DNA from: Lonicera japonica
Taxonomy: Eukaryota; Streptophyta; Magnoliopsida; Dipsacales; Caprifoliaceae
Direction: 5' to 3'
Length of the DNA stretch: 64,000 nt
Assembly: GCA_021464415.1 (NCBI GenBank)
Contig: CM038467.1
Coordinates: forward strand, 14,835,411-14,899,410
Of this stretch, positions 24,701 through 36,712 are shown in pieces; within the stretch, counting starts at the first letter, position 1; each line of letters opens with the position of its first letter. The translations under genes and the position numbers were made by a program. The notes under the pieces were generated by a model that had not been told where the DNA came from, ran no database searches, and saw nothing but the letters and a program-made list of their open reading frames with translations.

Positions 24701-27110
24701 ACTGTGATGCAACATCTCATTAATATATTCTGGTGTGTGTATTGGACGGTTTAACTGCATCCTTGCCTGTCGTATCTTATCATAAAAAATAAATAAGTAA
24801 ATAAAACTACAACCTTGCGTGTCAAGTGCTCTTAGGGGCTTGGATACCCCATGATCTGAAAAGAAAAATCTAAGCTGGCTGCCGGAGCTTGGTCAACAGT
24901 TCTCATCGAATGTTGAAGTTTTAACAATTTTAACTCCCACCTCAACAATATTAACTGTCAGAACCCGGCATCAAAACGAGAATTCTTGACTACACACCGG
25001 TTCCCATAAAATTTTGATTGTTGGGGGACTTGACAATAGCCGAATGCTGAATCAGGAGATACAAGAACAGTGTGATGTAGTTAAGGCTGTTGGGAATTTA
25101 GGGCTGTTTGTAATTTTTAGGCAGTTGGGGTTTTATTTTGTGGATTGATGGTTAGCAGAATCTTGTATATGTTTTGATTGTTCTTTTGTTTGATGGCTGC
25201 TGTTATGTTGGACCTCTGGTTCATCAGATGTTTCCATCTTTGTATGCTTATATTGTTTCTATATATCAATAAAGCGTTTGTTTCTGATAAAAAAGAAAAG
25301 AAAAAAAGTACAATGTTTTATGAAAATCTATGGTGTCTGTGGGAATTGTTCTTGAGGATTTTTCGGGGAAACAAACAATTGTGTGTTAACTCCTGAAAAT
25401 CCCTGAACTCTCTCGTTAGTGCTGCCCCTTTTTCTTTTGGCAAGATAAGTGATATTATTAAGAAACAACAGTGAAAGAATACCGAACTAACCAACAAAGG
25501 AACAGCCTCAAATTGGAACAATAACAGCATAAGCCATCACAAACTATGAAAAGATCCCATTAGTGAAACCTTTACAAGCCAATAATAAAAGAAGGCATAA
25601 GAGTTACTAACTAAACATTTGGCATACTTCAAACATAAATAAAAATAATATTCAAAACAAATAGGTGCGAAATACCCACCCATTCAGTCTGGTCGGCACC
25701 TCAGCCGCTTAGGTGGCTGCCAAGCTTAAGCGAGGCGGCTGTCCACTGCCTAGCACTTAGGGCCATAGGCCTAGGCAGCCCTAGATGCGGACCTTTTAGA
25801 ATAGCATTTGCATCATGCTAGTTTGTGACGTACATTCTGGACCCATGTACTAAAGAAGCTGAGAAAATACTGGATAATAACTGCAATGCTCTCTATGCCA
25901 CAACTAACCAGTGGAACACTGAGACATAACTAATAATCTGTTGAAAAAATTACCATCATTTCAGTTTAGACTACATGTCCTCAATTATCATAGATGCTGA
26001 GAAAAGATGATTCTTGTATGCGTATTGAACTGTCTGGTGATTCAGATTGTGACTAAAGTAGTTTGAACATATTATATTTGCAGTAAACTTGTAATAGGCC
26101 CTGGATGTTAATTTACTCTTAATAGGCATTATCTTTGAAGTGACCTTTTATGTTGGAACTCTGTATTTTTTGTGTTTGCTAATGCTTAGAATTCTGTCTT
26201 TCGATCTCTCTCTAAATCATTCAGAGGATATATGGCTTTCAAGATCACTATTTGTTCTTCAAGGGCATTTGCTTGTCTGCATTGAAGACTTGTTGCAGTT
26301 CGGCTCTCTTTCTGAGGATTCATCTTCCTCTTCGTATTTCTCTCTTGACTCATGCTGCTCGGTTGTTGATGTATTGGAGATGGTATTCCTTCCCCCACCC
26401 CTGTTTACTAAAGCTTTTCTTTAAGATTTCATTTATATCTCTAGGCAGTTGCAAATTCTTTACACACTAAATCTGTCATATTGGCGACATGAGAGTTGTT
26501 TGATCGAAATGCCATCTTGTGTTCATGCAAACGAAATGTTTTGTGTATGTTTGGCTGGTATCAAAAACAACGAAAATCTACTGCACTACTTTTTGGTGGG
26601 CAGTGGGTTTGCATCAACATGTGGACTGTGTAAAAGTGAATCACATTCTCTCATTTTCCGCACCAACCAAACATAATTTCCTTGCAAACCAATTCCGCTC
26701 ACAGCATTTACATGTAATCAAGCACAACCTGAGATGATTTTTACATGAATGACTACTCCCCACCCCCACCCTCGGTTAGCATGCATCCCATCTTTGGGCC
26801 TTGTAGTAGATTTAAGTGAAGCTAAACGAAGTTTAATGTTGTCCATGTTCAGGTACTTGAGGGCAGGGAGAGCCGGTGTGTTACCTTGGCTCTGAAATGT
26901 GCCACATCAGAGTTCTGCCATTCAGGCACGGCTGATAAAGCGGACGAGACAGCATCTGCACTCACGAAGGAAAAGCCAGCTTCAGTGCCTCTGACATGGA
27001 AGCTTAAGTGGTTCTCTCAAGACAGTCTATTAAAGTTTGTCATGTTGTTGAAGGCGGTTCATGCCGCTGCAGCGACCACATCCCCTTTAGTTGTAAGATA
27101 TGTATCATGA
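18751..27110 (+). CDS. STK11-interacting-protein-like LRR protein
   Basis: Eleven exons: 18751-19191, 19662-19919, 20851-21093, 21255-21404, 21802-23336, 23754-23827, 23948-24029, 24118-24243, 24377-24483, 26225-26382 and 26853-27110, all bounded by GT-AG and in phase, giving 1143 aa. Animal STK11IP (LIP1) is of similar size. The N-terminus has the family's LPFGRLKVLELRGCDL block and LWNRLSFVSCACNGLLLMDESL; leucine-rich repeats follow at about residues 190-310 (for example LDLSRNKFAKVDNL and LRNNALTTLRGIERLKSLEG). Exon 5 encodes about 510 residues of acidic, Ser-rich, probably disordered sequence. The C-terminal part (DSLRLIGCHRIEDVKEVLVG) resembles a PH-like fold. In animals the protein binds the LKB1 kinase and endolysosomal partners; its plant role is not established. 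Some plant annotations call this family 'outer arm dynein light chain 1', which is a weak LRR-based name. It faces SURF1 tail to tail. Intron 9 is unusually long (1.7 kb). Confidence 0.88.
24484..26224 (+). other. Long intron 9 of the STK11IP-like gene
   Basis: This 1.74-kb intron is the longest in the gene. It holds a GC-rich block around 25,680-25,790 with repeated 'cctagg/ccgcc' motifs and, near 25,240-25,285, text like the 3' end of a non-LTR element (atcaataaagcg). No exon that would keep phase was found inside. Phase agrees from exon 9 (one base of the codon) to exon 10 (two bases). Confidence 0.5.
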
Positions 27111-29103
27111 GAAGCAGTCATTTTTTTTAATCTTTTTGTTTGTTTTATATTCATTTCATTCTTTTCATCTCTTTCCCTCTGGTTAGTATAGTTTTCTCTC
27201 TCTTTAGTTTGGTTAATCCTCTATAGCTTTTCTCCAAGTATTCTTTTTATTTGTTTGCTTCTAGCGTTTCTCTGGTGTATAAAATGTACAGAATAGGACA
27301 TATGATTAGATAATCAGTTTGTGTTTATTTCACATTGAAGAAATTATAAGAATGCCTTGCAAAGAAATTGAGTGTTTATTTTTGGGTAATGCTATATATA
27401 GAGCATTTTATTAGAGTTCCCATGGAAGATTGTACTATGTGTTTGCATCATTTGTACAATGGTTTAGCAAAAGTTGGCACGGATCTTGCGCTTGGGCATC
27501 AGGGCATGTGCTTTGTTTTATTTAGCCTTGGTCTCTGCGTTGGAGAATTGCAGGGTTGTCTTTTGGTCGATTTGCTTGTTATTAATTTTTTGTTTGGTTA
27601 AATTTGAGACAAGAGGGAGCATTGACTTAGAAATAATTACAAGAAATATACTCTCTAACTTTGTTATTAGAAATTCAACTTGTAGCCGATGATAAAGATT
27701 TGGATCCTTTCATGCTAAACACTCCTGTGAGTGAATGGGTTAGCCTACTCGTAAAGGCGTTGATAGAGAGGGTTTCTTATTTATTTGTAATAAATAGAAG
27801 ACTTAGTTTTGGCCGTTTCTTTTGACTGTTTCTTGGCCGACTAAAATAGATGATCTCAGGTTTGTTTTATTAACCAAACCATACAAGTATCTTTTTATTA
27901 GGTAAAGTTTAACCTTGCTAATTTTAGCAACTTGACTGAATAATCAAAAGCAGGAGTCATTTTATTTTAGAATCTTTTTTCAACGGATGGAGATTCTGTT
28001 AGCCATTGACACATTAGAAGTTCTCTTCACCAAATTTGAGAATGGTGTATATTGATCAAATAAACCTTGAATTTTTATCTTGTCACTGAGTCTTTATGTT
28101 ATTTACACTCCCAACATTTCACAAAAAGCTAAGATAAAATATAAATTGTAAAACTTGTAATACTTATGCATTCAACAGAGCGGATTGTCAGGATTAGACC
28201 TGTTTGAGATCTAATTCTGATTCTGAAATGTAGACGTAGTAGTGAACTATAGCAAACATAGCACTAATAGGTAGATTAGGGATTAGAAAAGAATTGATAA
28301 GAGGATTAAGAAGAATAGAGAGAAATTAAGTAAGAATAAGAGTGGTTTGAAGGGAGAATTCTGGGAGATTAAAGAAGAAGAAACGTGGAGGGACAAACAG
28401 ATTTTTCATATATTCATTTCTTAATTCACACATTACAATACTCTTTCCTTACTACTCACATTGATGACTCATGGCTCAAATCATTACAATCTACTTTAAA
28501 ATAGAGAAAACAACATTATTGTAGTATAAAAAAACACTGGCTCAATATTCCTCCAGCCTCACTCAATTCCAGTTGAAATCCGCCCACTGCCCTGTTCCTG
28601 ACACGGACATACACCAAAACCTGAAGATCCCAAGTTCAACGGTCACTGCTACAACTCCGTTTAATGTAATAGTGCATGTTTAATAAAAAAATAAAGATCA
28701 AATATAGCATTCAACATAAAAATTATATCACATTACTAATTGTTGACTTTTACGGCCCTTCAATGATTGGCCAACAAACAACACCCACCTGAATTCTTAA
28801 AGAAAATATTCTGATAACAACGCCTTACAACAAAAGTACCAAAAATACGAAATATTCATAGATCCGGCATTCCTTAAAAATACCAGCTGCTCAAACTTGA
28901 AAATTCACCTCTTGAGGTATTAAACAATTACTGCAGCCCTAATCATATCTGGTGCTATCTATAATAGTGGATCCATGGCAAAAGGCAATAATATACTCTA
29001 ACAAATGATATTTCCCTCAATTTTGACGAGGACTTCAATATAAAATGTACCCAACTGTCCACTTCAATTTCTCACATTGCAAAAGAGAAAGAAAAGAAAA
29101 TTG
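27111..29103. other. Convergent intergenic region
   Basis: This is the space between the 3' ends of the STK11IP-like gene and SURF1, so it holds both 3'UTRs. No further coding sequence was found. A purine-rich block at about 28,260-28,400 followed by pyrimidine-rich text near 28,400-28,620 looks repeat-derived, but I could not find its borders. Confidence 0.5.
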
Positions 29104-32100
29104 CTATCTCCTGCTCTTTTTCTGCTTTAGTCTCTTGAAAGCCATAAATGTTACTGCAGCTGATAGGGAATACCTGCACACAATTAAATTCATATCATAG
29201 GAGAGCCATTGAATTCTTGCTAACTCAAGTTTGTTATTGTTTAAGGACTCAACTTCTTGAGTTTTAAAAGAATTCCATTTTACCAAATAAAGAAAAAGGG
29301 TGATAATACATATACCAATTTAATGGCCCAAGTGACATGTCAAAAAGTGCTTAGTTGATTACTCATAAGACAAGAGGTAAAAGAGGAGGAGAACAAGAGA
29401 TTCATGTAGAAAGGAAAATCAAATTAAAGAGGAAAATAAATACATCATACTGCATCAAGAAGCCATAAAAGCACAATCCCCTAAATAACTTCTCTAACCT
29501 ACACGCTTTTAACTTTTACCAAATGCCGGTAATGGAGCACGCTCCCCAAAGTCATACTATCAGCCCTTTCAAATTCAAAGCAATAGAGGAAATAGGAATA
29601 CCCTGAAAAGCTAGGTAACCCATGAAAAAGAAGTCCAGCAGAGCTACATACAAATTTAGGAAAGGACCTCAAAACCCGAACTGACTCGTGAGTGTTTTTA
29701 AAAGATCCTCTATTTACAACATTCAAATCCACCAGTTGACTCCCAGCCCACATATCCTCAAAATAAAACACCATTTGGAATCTTGCTCAAGAAGAAATCA
29801 CCATAATCATGTTGCTGAATCAAAGGATCAAGTAAACTACAAACCATTATCTCTACTTATTGATTCTTTTTTCTTTCTCTTACCTTCCTATCTCTCACAT
29901 GTTATCTCTCTTGGAAATTTTAACTATTGCCTTGTTCCCTCTTTTTTTCCCCCAATTTAACTCAGCAAACCATGCGTCTTCAAGCACCTAACTAATCCCA
30001 AGAGTACAATTTTAGAGTTTAGACCCTCCAATATGTACGCACTGACACTATGGCAGGTTGCCTAAGAAAATTCGAACTCTAGAGCTCCAGGTTATGAGGT
30101 AAGAGTCCACAGAATTCCCCGTGGGGTTTTTCTTCTCTCTATCTCACTCACTCTCTCTTTCTCGCCTCTCTCTGGAATTCTTTTCTCCCTTTCTCCTATT
30201 CAATTTTTTAAGATATCTCCCAGTTCCTCTCACTTTTCCTTTTTCCTTCTCGTATCATAAAAACTAAAAAGATCTATAAACATCCGATAGTATAAGAACA
30301 ACAGAGTTGAATATGAATAACACGAACAAGACTGCCAGTACCAAAATAGTATATAGTTCAAGATCTTGTATCTGCATGCATGTATTTAAAAGCAAATGAG
30401 ACAAACATACCATGTCAGTGTGTAGTTGAGATGGTCCTGCGGCATTACTGAACTGCGAATCAGTGTACTAGAGTCCTTGGGAACAGGGTATGGGTTACTG
30501 GGATTGACATTGTCATTGATGTCTTCAATGTATATAGTGTTTTCAGGAAGTCCACATGCACGAGCAATTGCAGGAACATCAACATAGAACCACTGAAAGG
30601 AACTGGGATCATTTGCTGGAACAAAAATGCTAGGTTTCTCACTTCCACGAACCACTCCTACAACTTCTACAACTTCTACAGGAGTAACATCTGGAACCTG
30701 TTCCTGTGGGCCATAATTTTTAGGGAACATTAATCTAGTTTCAATTAAAAAATCACATGCCAACATTAAACAAGAAAAATTGAAAAGGAGGAAAAAAAAA
30801 CCTTAACAATATCAGGTTTCTTAGACCAAACCCTCCACCAAGAGCTTTTTGTAGTCTCTTGAACAGAGGTGGGTGCGATGCTCAAAGGGGGTCCATCATC
30901 TTGTGAAACTTTCAAAGAGTTGTCTTTCCAAATCCGTGGAACCCAACCTCTATTGACCAGAACTGGCAATTGCACACTGAACATGTTAAACAGTTTTCAG
31001 CACATGATTCAGTAATCTCAAAATCACTGTTTTCAGAATACAATACTAATAGATTAACACATTAAAGTAGACAAACGTTCATATGGGAAAATCAAATATC
31101 ACATGGTTTCAAAAACCCGGACAAACAAAGATCAACGCTGCGGTGAATATTCTCCACCGTATCTGATGCTTAGAACCCAATTCGATCATCTGCTTTTCTA
31201 TCTCAATTCTTCTCAGTGACCTATGCATTAGTATTAGCTACCTACACCATATCTGATCCTTCTTTTCTTTTTCTTTACGTTCTCTGGCTTCATAGGACAT
31301 CTATTATACCCTTATGCATCTATAACATACATATACCTTTGTATGAAAGCTAATCTTTTGAGTTATTACTTGCATACAGGTTGACGACCCCACCCAAAAC
31401 AAAAACAATACCAAAAAATTGTGTTAAAACATCAAGTATATATAGCAAAGAAAAACCAAGGATACAACTTGAACTCATTTACAAAAGTTATTCACACCAT
31501 GTTATTATAGTGGACTAAGAGCATAAAGCAAACCTATAAAGCATGGAAACTGCTACGGATACCAACACGACATGACATATCATGGGCACGTTGACAAGAA
31601 ACTCCTTAAGTGTATGACAAGAACACACCAGCGATTAACCTTACTCAGCCCGTAATGTTACAATAGCATATATTTCATAAGAGGATTGGTTTATGGAACT
31701 TAAGGAACAGGGAGCTTGTTCGAAAAATTTGGTGTATGCTTGGAACATGGAAAACGTGTTTACACTTTCTATATTCTTATTATTATTACTTGTTTAACAG
31801 TATGATTTGTCATTTGTCAACAACTCTTAATTGACATTTACTGTTAACTAGAAAAAGTGCAATTATTATGAATAACCTTATTCACCCTTGGAACACAGAA
31901 TATCATTACCGACCATTGTACTGAAGTAGTATAGTTTTTTAAATCCTGAACAAAACAAAAACTACCACACTTACCTATCAGGGTTGTCGGGGATTGGCAT
32001 AAGGGGGGTAATGATGTAGTAGCCATTTTCAGTTACTCCTGAAATGCTCCTCGAACGTGGGCCAATATAAATCGACTTCTTCTCATCAAAAACTCCTTTA

Positions 32101-33067
32101 AAGAGCACTTTCCTGAACTCCAGAGAATTTAAGTTTTGGCTTGAATAAGCAATGTTATTGCATTTAATAGGTTCCATTTCCAATCTATTCTGTCTGTACT
32201 CCAACATTTTTATCTGCAGTACAAAATTAATTTACACTTCAGATAAAATATAACAAATGCACTTAACCCACATAAATACAAACCAGTGTGCGTGGAGTCC
32301 TTGTACAAGGACATATCAATTATTCAATGGTTAGAAAAGATAGTGATAAGGATGGATTTGATATGGAACCCCAATTCTAATGAATACATAATGCGTCCCT
32401 CTAGAGAATTATTGGTGTGCGCGTGTGAGTGATTGTAACGAGCTGTAATTTCTGTATTTGGGAAAATAAGTAATAACTCGATACGAAAACGGATACCAAC
32501 AAGTTGGAGCAAATTGTATAATTCAACGGGGGCAATTTACATAAATCAAAAACAGTGAAATGCTGAATGGAGCTAAAACCTTTTCTTGTCTTCGGAAGAT
32601 CTGCCAAGTCCCAAGGCCAAAAGTGATAGCTCCAGGGACGAACAGCAACAACTTGGACCATCTTGAACTATCTTTCTCTGATATATATATATATATATAG
32701 TATAATCAACAAATTCAAATTCGGATCACTTGGTATAAAATTTCAAATTCTCAACTTCCAAACCAAATCAGAAAAATGCAGTACACTACCAGGAATCAAT
32801 GATAAACCTAAATTATTATAACGTCGGAAAAAGTAACCAATTACTAAATACATGTGTGTATATGTGTAGAGAGAGATGGGGGATACCTTGAGGTTGAGAA
32901 GTGGATGTTGAGGGAGATTCAGGGATGGAAGGGGCAGAAGTGGAGAAGGAAGACCAAGAAGGGGGTGGCTGTGGGACATATTTCACCGGCGGCGGGGAAC
33001 GGGTGATCGGAGCACCGCGTCGGAGTTTTGCTAGGGTTTTAGAAAGTGATGCTGTTGTTGGTGCCAT
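29104..33067 (-). CDS. SURF1: SURF1-like cytochrome c oxidase assembly protein
   Basis: Six exons on the minus strand: 32887-33067, 32580-32677, 31975-32213, 30802-30976, 30411-30703 and 29104-29173, all GT-AG and in phase, giving 351 aa. The N-terminus (first ~60 residues) is Arg/Ser/Pro-rich and low in acidic residues, as expected of a mitochondrial presequence. Then comes the first membrane span with the family's PGAITFGLGTWQ signature (residues about 70-86), the intermembrane-space domain including FKGVFDEKKSIYIGPRSRS and VNRGWVPR, and a second membrane span within NYTLTWYSLSAAVTFMAF near the C-terminus, the usual two-span SURF1 topology. SURF1 assists insertion of haem a into cytochrome c oxidase subunit 1 in the inner mitochondrial membrane. 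The acceptor of exon 2 has an in-phase alternative a few bases downstream. The tiny last exon (70 bp) is certain from the family's C-terminal helix. Confidence 0.93.
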
Positions 33068-33256
33068 GGCAATGATGTTGTATATATGACATTTGAGGGT
33101 ATAAAAATCCTCTGCTCTCACGCCTTCGGTTGCTGCAGAATCAATCAGAATGCAACGGGCTTTTAAAGTTATAATGAGGGTTTTGTTTTGGCTATGGGAT
33201 CCTCGGCACTGAAAAATGATTTCTCATTTCTTTAAACAAACCAACGTTTTTCTTTA

Positions 33257-36200
33257 GGGTTTATTGAAACCTCTCACCTTAATAGCGGTATTTGAAAAAA
33301 TTTCTCAAAATAATTTGAAGCGTGATTTATCTTTTGACCCCATTTATTTATCTCATATTTTACTTTAGGTACCCAAAGTTTGTAATAATTACCCTTTGAC
33401 ACCCATTTGGACGGATTCCGTCCGGTCAAAAAGTCAAACCGTTAAATCCTTTTTCAATACCGAAAATACCCCTTTGGCTGAATTTAAATGAAAATCAAGC
33501 CATTTTTACAAGACCATATCTCACTCAATTCACGTCCAAATGATGCGATCCACATATGGTTGGAAAGCTCTTACAACATAGATTATGAATACATTAATAA
33601 TATTCAATAATAATCAATCTAATTGCCTCGAAATTGCTGCCAAAGTTGACAAAAAATTACTTTTTTCAAAAAAAAGTTTCACGAAGTCATTTTCGCAAGG
33701 CCATATCTCACTCGATTCAAGTTCAAATGATGCGATCCACGTATCGTTGGAAAGCTCTTGCAACATGGATTAGAATACATTAATAATATTTAGTAATAAT
33801 CAATTTAATTGCCTCAAAATTTCTGCCAAAGTTGACAAAAAATCACTTTTTTCAAAAAAAAAGTTCCACGAAGCCATTTTCACAAGGTCATATCTCACTC
33901 GATTCACGTCCAAATGATGCGATCCACATATGGTTGGAAAGCTCTTGTAATGTAGATTGTGAAAACATTAACAATATTCAATAATAAGCAATCTAATTTC
34001 CTCTAAATTGCTGCCAAATTTGACAAAAAAACTCACTTTTTTTTTGATAAAAAATCACTTTTTTCAAAAGAAAGTTTAACGAGCTGTTTTTCACAAAGCC
34101 ATATCTCACTTGATTCATGTCCAAATGATGCGATCCATATATGGTCTGAAAGCTCTTGCAACATAGATTATGAACTCATTAATAATATTCAACAATAAGC
34201 AATCTAATTAACTTGAAATTTCTGCCAAATTTGAAAAAAAAACTCACTTTTTTTTTGATAAAAAATAACTTTTTTCAAAAAAAAGTTTCACGAACTCATT
34301 TTCACATGGTCATATTTCATTCGATTCATGTCCAAATGATGCAATCCACATATGGTCGGAAAACTCTTGCAACATAGATTATGAACACATTAATAATATT
34401 CAATTATAAGCAATATAATTGCTGCCAAAGTTAACAAAAAACTCACTTTTTTTTAAAAAAAAGTTCCACGAAGCCATTTTCACAATGCCATATCTCACTC
34501 GATTTACGTCCAAATGATATGATCCACATATGGTTCGAAAGCTCTTGCAACATAGATTATGAATACATTAATAATATTCAGTAGTATGTTCGTGAATTTT
34601 TTTTAAAAGTAATTTATCAACTTTGGAAGCCATTTCGAGGCATTTAAATTGCTTATTATTGAATATTATTAGTGTAATTATAATCTATGTTGCAATAGAT
34701 TTTTAATCATATGTGGATTGCATCATTTGGACGTGAATCGAGTGAGATATGGCCTTGTGAAAATGAGTTCGTGAAACTTTTTTTTGAAAAAAATGAGTTT
34801 TTTTGTCAAATTTAGCAGCAATTTAGAGGAAATTAGATTGCTTATTATTGAATATTGTTAATGTTTTCACAATCTATATTACAATAGATTTCCAACTATA
34901 TGTGGATTGCATCATTTGGACGTGAATCGAGTGAGATATGGCCTTGTGAAAATGGCTTCGTGGAACTTTTTTTTTGAAAAAAGTGATTTTTTGTCAACTT
35001 TGGCAGCAATTTCGAGGCAATTAAATTGATTATAACTAAATATTTTTAATGTATTCATAATCTATGTTGAAAGAGCTTTCCAACGATACGTGGATCGCAT
35101 CATTTGGACTTGAATCGAGTGAGATATGGTCTTGCGAAAATGGCTTCGTGAAACTTTTTTTTGAAAAAAGTAATTTTTTTCAACTTTGGCAGCAATTTCG
35201 AGGCAATTAGATTGATTATTATTGAATATTATTAATGTATTCATAATTTATGTTGTAAGAGCTTTCCAACCATATGTGGATCGCATCATTTGGACGTGAA
35301 TTGAGTGAGATATGGCCTTGTGAAAATGGCTTGATTTTCATTTAAATTCAGCCACAAGGGTATTTTCGGTATTGAAAAAGGATTTAACGGTTTGACTTTT
35401 TGACCGGGCGGAATCCGTCCAAATGGGTGTCAAAGGGTAATTATTGCAAACTTTGGGTGCCAAAGTGGAATAGGGGTAAATAAATGGGGGTCAAAAGGTA
35501 AATCACCCTAATTTTAATTAGACATAATTTCCTAAATCTTAACACCGCCTCTATTTTATTAATTTTTTATTTTTTTGGACGAAAATGCCCCTCCTTCTTT
35601 TCTTCTTCTTCTTTTTCTTTATTTAATCATTTATATACATATATATACATGTGTATATATATATATATGTACACACAAATCAAGCACCATTTTTGACATT
35701 AATCTCCATCTCTAACCACCCTCTCTTGCCGGCGCCGACTCCTCTGCCTCTTCCATTTCTTTCTCTCTTTTCCCCATTACCATCCTCCTTTCTTTCTATT
35801 CCTTATCAACGTCAAACCCATCTCTCTCTCTCCCTCTCTTCCTCCACCACCATTCCGCCATCATCACCACCACCACCATTTTACACACACAAACAGAAAA
35901 CCCCCGATTCCTAAAGAGGAAAGTCAAAATTAAAATTTTAGAGAGAGAAAACCCACAAAATTAAAATTCTACAGAAAACCCCCGATTCCGCCATGTGCGT
36001 GCTATATATATATATATGATTGTATAGATATATAATTGCTTTTCAATTCGATTTTTTATTATTTATTTCAACTTCGTTTTTTATTTCATTTTGGGGGGAA
36101 ATTTCAAGAAGATCTGATTTGATTTGCTTGGATCTGATTTGTAGAGAGAGATGGATTTATTTTCTATTATTTATTTTAACTTCGTTTTCGATTTTCTATA

Positions 36201-36712
36201 TAATTGCTTTTCAATTCAATTTGCTTGGATCTGATTTGTAGAGAGAGGTGGGTTTGATGTTGGTGAGGAAGAGAGAAAAAGGTGGATGGTGATGGGGAAG
36301 AGAAAGAAAGGAATGGAGGAAGCAGCAACATCGGCGCCGGCGCTGGCCAGAGGGGTTGTCGGTTATGAAGAATGATGTCTTAGATGGTGATTAATTTGTG
36401 GTAGTTGATGGATGATTAGAGATGGAGATTAAGGTCATAAGAGGGGTATACATATATATATACACATCTATATGTATGCATATAAATGATTAAATGAAGA
36501 AGAAAAAGAAGAGGGAAAGGGGTATTTTTGTTTGGGGAAGAAGAAGAAGATGATGAGGAGAATGAGGAGGAGGGGCATTTTCGTCCAAAAAAATATAAAA
36601 TTAACAAAATAGAGACGGTGTTAGGATTTAAGGAATTATGTCTAATTAAAATTATTTTGAGGGGTTTTCTCAAATACCGCTATTAGCACGAGGGGTTAAG
36701 TCAATAAACCCC
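33257..36712. mobile_element. Outer foldback element B (split by element A)
   Basis: The left end (gggtttattgaaacctctca ... aatagcggtatttga, from 33,257) is matched in reverse by the right end (tcaaataccgctattag ... tcaataaaccc, to about 36,712). After removing the insertion 33,320-35,508, the two arms continue to pair through attagacataatttcc, ggacgaaaatgcccctcc and onward to pyrimidine-rich text. The arms meet around a loop near 35,880-36,240. Flanks tttttcttta (before) and tttttctta (after) suggest a target duplication with one indel. The inner arms (about 35,690-35,900 and 36,240-36,440) are GC-richer and repeat 'ccggcgccg', as if a piece of host gene leader had been captured. No transposase is encoded. 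Confidence 0.6.
33320..35508. mobile_element. Inner foldback element A, head-to-head tandem repeats
   Basis: A 2.19-kb element with ends gcgtgatttatcttttgacc and the complement of ggtcaaaaggtaaatcaccc. The 9-bp flanks taatttgaa (33311-33319) and taattttaa (35509-35517) differ at one base, a Mutator-type duplication. The left arm has about six tandem units of 180-215 bp, each marked by 'catatctcactcgattcacg' variants (near 33522, 33703, 33888, 34100, 34311 and 34488). The right arm has about four units in reverse (near 34740, 34930, 35118 and 35306). The arms meet at about 34,600. It encodes nothing. Confidence 0.7.

Noticed and set aside
33500..35320. CRISPR-like or satellite array
   Set aside because: The repeats are 180-215 bp, diverged, and turn direction halfway between inverted ends. 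This is a plant foldback transposon.
35651..35914. Plus-strand Pro/Ser/Leu reading frame
   Set aside because: It lies in the pyrimidine-rich arm of foldback element B and is low-complexity.
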